Under the pieces are notes generated by a model. The model saw only the letters and a list, made by a program, of their open reading frames with translations. It ran no database searches and had not been told where the DNA came from. Shown in pieces: positions 33,093-36,275 of a DNA stretch of 36,275 bases (positions are counted from its first letter, which is position 1; each line of letters begins with the position of its first letter). The DNA lies in contig QOPD01000009.1 in the NCBI GenBank assembly GCA_003331605.1, positions 1-36,275 on the forward strand, given 5' to 3'. This stretch comes from SAR86 cluster bacterium. GTDB taxonomy: Bacteria; Pseudomonadota; Gammaproteobacteria; Magnimaribacterales; TMED112. Made by a program: the position numbers and the translations under genes.

Positions 33093-33496
33093 CAGTAAAT
33101 ATTTATCGAAGAAGTGACAACTCCTAAAATCTCAAAATCTAAAATTAGATCTATATCTATGTAGCTATTTTTATGACAGGCAGTAGTAAGTATTTTTTTA
33201 TTATTCATTATCAATTTGCGGCAAATAAAATTTCCATCTACTGAGGCCACGACTATATTCCCATTGGTTGCCTTTATGCTTCTATCAATTACCAGAATGG
33301 CATTATCTTTTATACCAGAAAACAGCATCTCATGGCCCTTAAATCTCATCAGGAATGTCGAGCTAGCTCTTTTTATGAGCAGTTCATTAATATTTATTGG
33401 ATTCTCTACATAATCACCGGCAGGACTAGGAAAACCTGAGTGTTTTTGCTTTTTGTGAAGAAAATTATTCTCTGTCTTGCTTTCAAGATCCATCAT
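33092..33496 (-). CDS. umuD: UmuD homologue lacking the catalytic Ser-Lys dyad
   Basis: Accessory subunit of DNA polymerase V. In E. coli, UmuD cleaves itself between C24 and G25 to give the active UmuD'. This 134-aa protein aligns along its length from GFPSPAGDYVE onward. However, where E. coli has S60 (SGDSMIDGG) it has E56 (KGHEMLFSG), and where E. coli has K97 (GEFTVKKL) it has R93 (GNFICRKL). I checked both codons in the DNA: GAG and CGC. The cleavage position is S20-G21. The reading frame is intact and overlaps umuC by one base, and the operator upstream is perfect, so this is unlikely to be simple decay. Self-cleavage is not expected. Confidence 0.88.
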   Translation of the reverse strand: MMDLESKTENNFLHKKQKHSGFPSPAGDYVENPININELLIKRASSTFLMRFKGHEMLFSGIKDNAILVIDRSIKATNGNIVVASVDGNFICRKLIMNNKKILTTACHKNSYIDIDLILDFEILGVVTSSINIY

Positions 33497-33500
33497 AAAA

Positions 33501-33520
33501 TACTGTATATATATACAGTA
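33501..33520. promoter_or_regulatory. Consensus LexA box upstream of umuDC
   Basis: TACTGTATATATATACAGTA, identical to the textbook gammaproteobacterial LexA consensus. It lies at the centre of a 32-bp perfect inverted repeat (33495-33526) and ends four bases before the umuD ATG. This gives tight SOS control of umuDC. The spacer to lpxH is only 39 bp, so the box also separates umuDC from the upstream lpxH transcript. Confidence 0.95.
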
Positions 33521-33535
33521 TTTTATATGAAATAT

Positions 33536-34246
33536 TTAAATAGAAAAAGACTTCAGATCAAAATGATCATGGTCATATTCGAAAACCCAACCTTCATCTT
33601 CCCAGCTTCCTAAAACAACTTTCATTGAGCCATTAGAAAGTTTTTTGATTTCAGGACGATGTGTATGTCCATGAATTAGTAAATCTAAATTATTATGCTT
33701 TATGCAGTGATCTATGGAATCCTTATTAGTATCCATAATATTTTCAGGCTTATTGCTGCTGGCATCCTTGCTTTTAGATCTCATGTCTTCTGCAATAGCA
33801 ATTCTTTCACTAAGAGGCTGGCTAAGAAAATCATCAACCCATTTTTTTGATCTAATTCTTGATTTTAGATCTTGGTACTCATGATCATCGGTGCAGAAAA
33901 CATCGCCATGAGAGAGCATAATTTTTTTACCTGAATGTGCCATGATGTATTGGTCTTTAATAATTTGAATGCTGCTATCTTTTGCAAACTTAGAGCCAAT
34001 TAAAAAATCTCTATTTCCATGAATAAAATATATTTTATTCCCTTGGTTTGAATATTTTTTAAGAGACTTTTTTACTTGAACAGCTAGAGATGAATTGTCA
34101 TCGTCGCCTACCCAATATTCAAATAAATCCCCTAAGATAAAGAGTGCTTCATATTTGATACAATCATTTGAAAGAAAATTTAAGAAAGCTTCTGTTCTCT
34201 TATTTTCATTGGGATCTAGATGTAAGTCAGAAATAAAACCAAGCAT
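33536..34246 (-). CDS. lpxH: UDP-2,3-diacylglucosamine diphosphatase LpxH
   Basis: Cleaves UDP-2,3-diacylglucosamine to lipid X in lipid A synthesis, a peripheral inner-membrane metallophosphoesterase. The 236-aa protein (E. coli 240) shows the full metal motif series: DLH (D7, H9), GDLFEYWVGDD (D40), HGNRD (76-80), SHGD (H113) and HGHTHRP (from H192). Its presence shows a Gram-negative outer membrane with lipid A. Upstream, a minus-strand TATCAT lies eight bases before the ATG. It is followed by the umuDC genes 39 bp downstream on the same strand. Confidence 0.95.
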   Translation of the reverse strand: MLGFISDLHLDPNENKRTEAFLNFLSNDCIKYEALFILGDLFEYWVGDDDNSSLAVQVKKSLKKYSNQGNKIYFIHGNRDFLIGSKFAKDSSIQIIKDQYIMAHSGKKIMLSHGDVFCTDDHEYQDLKSRIRSKKWVDDFLSQPLSERIAIAEDMRSKSKDASSNKPENIMDTNKDSIDHCIKHNNLDLLIHGHTHRPEIKKLSNGSMKVVLGSWEDEGWVFEYDHDHFDLKSFSI

Positions 34247-34254
34247 ATCTATTG

Positions 34255-34260
34255 ATGATA
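34255..34260 (-). promoter_or_regulatory. -10 element of lpxH, leaderless geometry
   Basis: Minus-strand TATCAT (5/6) with eight bases between it and the lpxH ATG at 34246. The -35 is weak and no Shine-Dalgarno lies in between. The 63-bp spacer to the oligopeptidase gene contains nothing else I can name. Confidence 0.35.
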
Positions 34261-34309
34261 ACGTGTTTAGAAATTATGGGAAAGGCAATAAAAAAAGTAG
34301 AATTAAAGA

Positions 34310-36275
34310 ATGAAAAACTTATTAAAAGCAGTAAGCATATTTTTTTTAGGAAGCTGTGGGAGTGGAAGTGTGGTAGATGTTGAAGATCCATATCTATGGC
34401 TTGAGGAAGTAGAAGGCGAAGAAGCTCTGCAATGGGTTCAGTCGCAAAATGAGATTACACAAGCAAGGTATGAAGGCTCTGAAAGCTTTGATAACACATA
34501 TCAATTTTTGCTTGATGAATATAATTCAGATGATCGCATACCATATGCTTATATTCAGAACGGTGAAATGTACAATTTTTGGCGTGATGAAAGCAATGTC
34601 AGAGGGGTGTGGCGAAAAACATCCATCGAATCCTACCAAACAGAGGAGATTGAATGGGAAAATATTCTGGATATAGATCAGTTGGCTCAACAAGAAGGGA
34701 GGAATTGGGTCTGGAGAGGAGCAAGTTGTTTAGCTCCTGATTATGAGAGGTGCTTGATTCGTTTATCCGATGGAGGCAAAGATGCCATTGTCATCAGAGA
34801 GTTTGATTTAATAAATAAGCAGTTTATTTCTGATGGATTTATTACAGCAGAATCAAAACAATATTTTAGTTGGCTAAATAAAGATGAGCTACTAATAGCA
34901 ACTAACTTTGGAACAGACTCCATGAACGAATCTGGCTATCCTCGACAAGTTAAAGTTTGGAATCGAAACCAAGATCTTGAGGATGCAAAGCTAATTTTTG
35001 ATGGAGATTATAAGAAAATATTTAGCTTTCCATTTTCAAGCGTTAGACCCGATGGCAGCTATTTTGGAGTTTTAGAGGGGCCAACATTCTTTACCAAAGT
35101 GCTTTATTTATTTAAAGGGCTAGAGCTTGTTAAGCTTGATTTGCCACTCAAAATGGATGTTTATGGTACGTATGAGAACTTGCTAATTATTTCTCTTGCT
35201 GAAGATTGGCAAGGTTATGGGGTCGGAGATTTAATTGCAGTAAATATTGATGATGCGCTTGATAAAAATATCACCTCAGACTCTCTAATTCTACTTTTTG
35301 AACCCAGCGAAAAAAGTTTCCTTAGGGGTGTATCAATAGGGTATAAGCAGATTTTAGTAAGTATTCTTGATAATATTTCCGGCCAAGTTTTACAACTTCA
35401 GAAAGTAGGAGACACCTGGATTAAAAATCAAGTTCGTGGCTTCGAGGGAGGCATGTTATCGGTTTCAAGTGTAGATAGTTGGTCTGACCACACTTTTCTA
35501 AATTCTCAAGGATTCACAGAGCCAGCTAGTCTTTATTATTCTGATGGTGCAAAAGAGTTTAAAAAAATTAAATCTGTACCAAGTAAATTTAACCCAGAGC
35601 AGTACAAGGTAGAACAACTTTATGCAACTTCTAAGGATGGAGCTTCAATACCTTACTTTCAGATATCAAACATTGATATGGTAAAAGATTCAAAAAACCC
35701 AACACTTTTGTATGGTTATGGGGGATTTGAGATTTCACAAACACCTTCTTATTTAAGTGCGTTCTCTAGAGCTTGGCTTGATTCAGGAGGCGTATATGTG
35801 ATTGCTAATATTCGCGGTGGAGGCGAGTTTGGACCTAATTGGCATCAAGCAGCACTCAAAGAGAATAGACAAAGAGCATATGATGACTTTATTGCTGTTG
35901 GTGAAACTCTTATTAGTACAGGAGTAACCTCAAGTGAGCACTTAGGTATTAGGGGAGGATCTAATGGCGGACTACTCGTTGGAGCGGTCGTTGCTCAACG
36001 TCCAGATTTATTCAACGCTGTTATTTGTGCTGTCCCGCTTCTAGATATGTATCGATATGACAAGCTCTTAGCTGGTGCTTCATGGGTAGATGAATATGGT
36101 GACCCAGACAATCCTGAGGAATGGAGTTTTATAAGCAAGTATTCACCATACCAGAATGTTTTTGCAGACAAAAATTACCCAGAGATTTATTTTTACACAT
36201 CTACAAAAGACGATCGTGTTCATCCTGGGCATGCGAGAAAAATGGCTAAGAAGATGTTAGATCAGGGTCATGAAG
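34310..36275 (+). CDS. Prolyl oligopeptidase family lipoprotein (S9A), 3' end outside window
   Basis: Open from the ATG at 34310 to the window edge without a stop (655 codons). The N-terminus MKNLLKAVSIFFLGSC is a lipoprotein signal with lipobox LGSC (C16). DPYLWLEEVEGEEALQWVQSQNE is the typical start of S9A peptidases. A beta-propeller follows, then the alpha/beta-hydrolase domain with YGGFEIS, NIRGGGEFGPNWHQA, the nucleophile elbow GGSNGG (S551) and DDRVHPGHA (about 634-642) bearing the catalytic Asp. The catalytic His would lie beyond the window. Probably cleaves short Pro-containing peptides in the periplasm or at the outer membrane. Diverges from lpxH. Confidence 0.92.
   Translation, partial: MKNLLKAVSIFFLGSCGSGSVVDVEDPYLWLEEVEGEEALQWVQSQNEITQARYEGSESFDNTYQFLLDEYNSDDRIPYAYIQNGEMYNFWRDESNVRGVWRKTSIESYQTEEIEWENILDIDQLAQQEGRNWVWRGASCLAPDYERCLIRLSDGGKDAIVIREFDLINKQFISDGFITAESKQYFSWLNKDELLIATNFGTDSMNESGYPRQVKVWNRNQDLEDAKLIFDGDYKKIFSFPFSSVRPDGSYFGVLEGPTFFTKVLYLFKGLELVKLDLPLKMDVYGTYENLLIISLAEDWQGYGVGDLIAVNIDDALDKNITSDSLILLFEPSEKSFLRGVSIGYKQILVSILDNISGQVLQLQKVGDTWIKNQVRGFEGGMLSVSSVDSWSDHTFLNSQGFTEPASLYYSDGAKEFKKIKSVPSKFNPEQYKVEQLYATSKDGASIPYFQISNIDMVKDSKNPTLLYGYGGFEISQTPSYLSAFSRAWLDSGGVYVIANIRGGGEFGPNWHQAALKENRQRAYDDFIAVGETLISTGVTSSEHLGIRGGSNGGLLVGAVVAQRPDLFNAVICAVPLLDMYRYDKLLAGASWVDEYGDPDNPEEWSFISKYSPYQNVFADKNYPEIYFYTSTKDDRVHPGHARKMAKKMLDQGHE

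Noticed and set aside
34449-34676. Short open frame inside the oligopeptidase gene
   Set aside because: A different frame of the long S9A reading frame that starts at 34310 and stays open to the window end.
1-36275. tRNA genes, rRNA, CRISPR arrays, IS elements, prophage or att sites
   Set aside because: I looked for CCA-ended cloverleafs, spaced direct repeats, terminal inverted repeats and transposase or integrase motifs; none were found, and there is almost no intergenic room for them.

Overview
The window is 36.3 kb of AT-rich, extremely compact bacterial chromosome. Gene content and order (queE; guaB-guaA; topA/lexA; fimV-like/truA/accD/dedD/cvpA/purF; acnB; lpxH; umuDC) are those of a gammaproteobacterium. 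The low GC, the near absence of spacers and the many 1-4 nt gene overlaps suggest a streamlined marine lineage such as SAR86; that assignment is inference. With the starts chosen here only about 430 bp (about 1.2 %) lie outside genes. I see no tRNA, rRNA, IS element, CRISPR array, phage gene or convincing intrinsic terminator, and no gene-free stretch longer than 111 bp.

Layout. 1-1354: end of an unidentified gene, queE (+), and a prepilin peptidase (-) overlapping it tail to tail. 1391-4374: guaB-guaA, the last two steps of GMP synthesis. 4377-6934 (-): a secreted DUF305/beta-propeller protein followed by a DoxX membrane protein. 7046-7351: Mpo1-like (DUF962) membrane protein. 7348-12476 (-): a five-gene overlapping run sir2, mazG, acyltransferase, prc, xthA (housecleaning, envelope and repair). 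12476-17669 (+): nadK, galU, pyrD, topA. 17715-18568: a small acidic protein and, converging on it, lexA with a LexA box touching its start codon. 18612-28756 (+): twelve genes with almost no gaps (5'-nucleotidase, thrH, queH, prpC, prpD, aroC, mini-FimV, truA, accD, SPOR protein, cvpA, purF). 28746-31325 (-): acnB. 31381-31827: DUF1289 protein. 31830-33496 (-): umuC and umuD behind a consensus LexA box. 33536-34246 (-): lpxH. 34310-end: lipoprotein prolyl oligopeptidase, cut by the window edge.

How the genes work together. QueE and QueH are two steps of the queuosine pathway. PrpC, PrpD and AcnB can together carry the methylcitrate route up to 2-methylisocitrate; no prpB is seen. LexA and UmuDC form an SOS circuit with two recognisable operators. 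The lexA operator lies in a 43-bp divergent spacer shared with a cytosolic 5'-nucleotidase.

Most unusual points: (1) UmuD has kept its fold and cleavage-site region but has Glu and Arg where the catalytic Ser and Lys should be, while UmuC looks intact. (2) Several genes (guaB, Mpo1-like, lexA, acnB, galU, lpxH) have a good -10 hexamer 5-9 nt before the start codon, the geometry of leaderless mRNAs. (3) pyrD has no ATG/GTG/TTG at its true N-terminus and seems to start at AUU behind a good Shine-Dalgarno. (4) FimV is reduced to about 157 aa and folC is missing from the accD-dedD junction.
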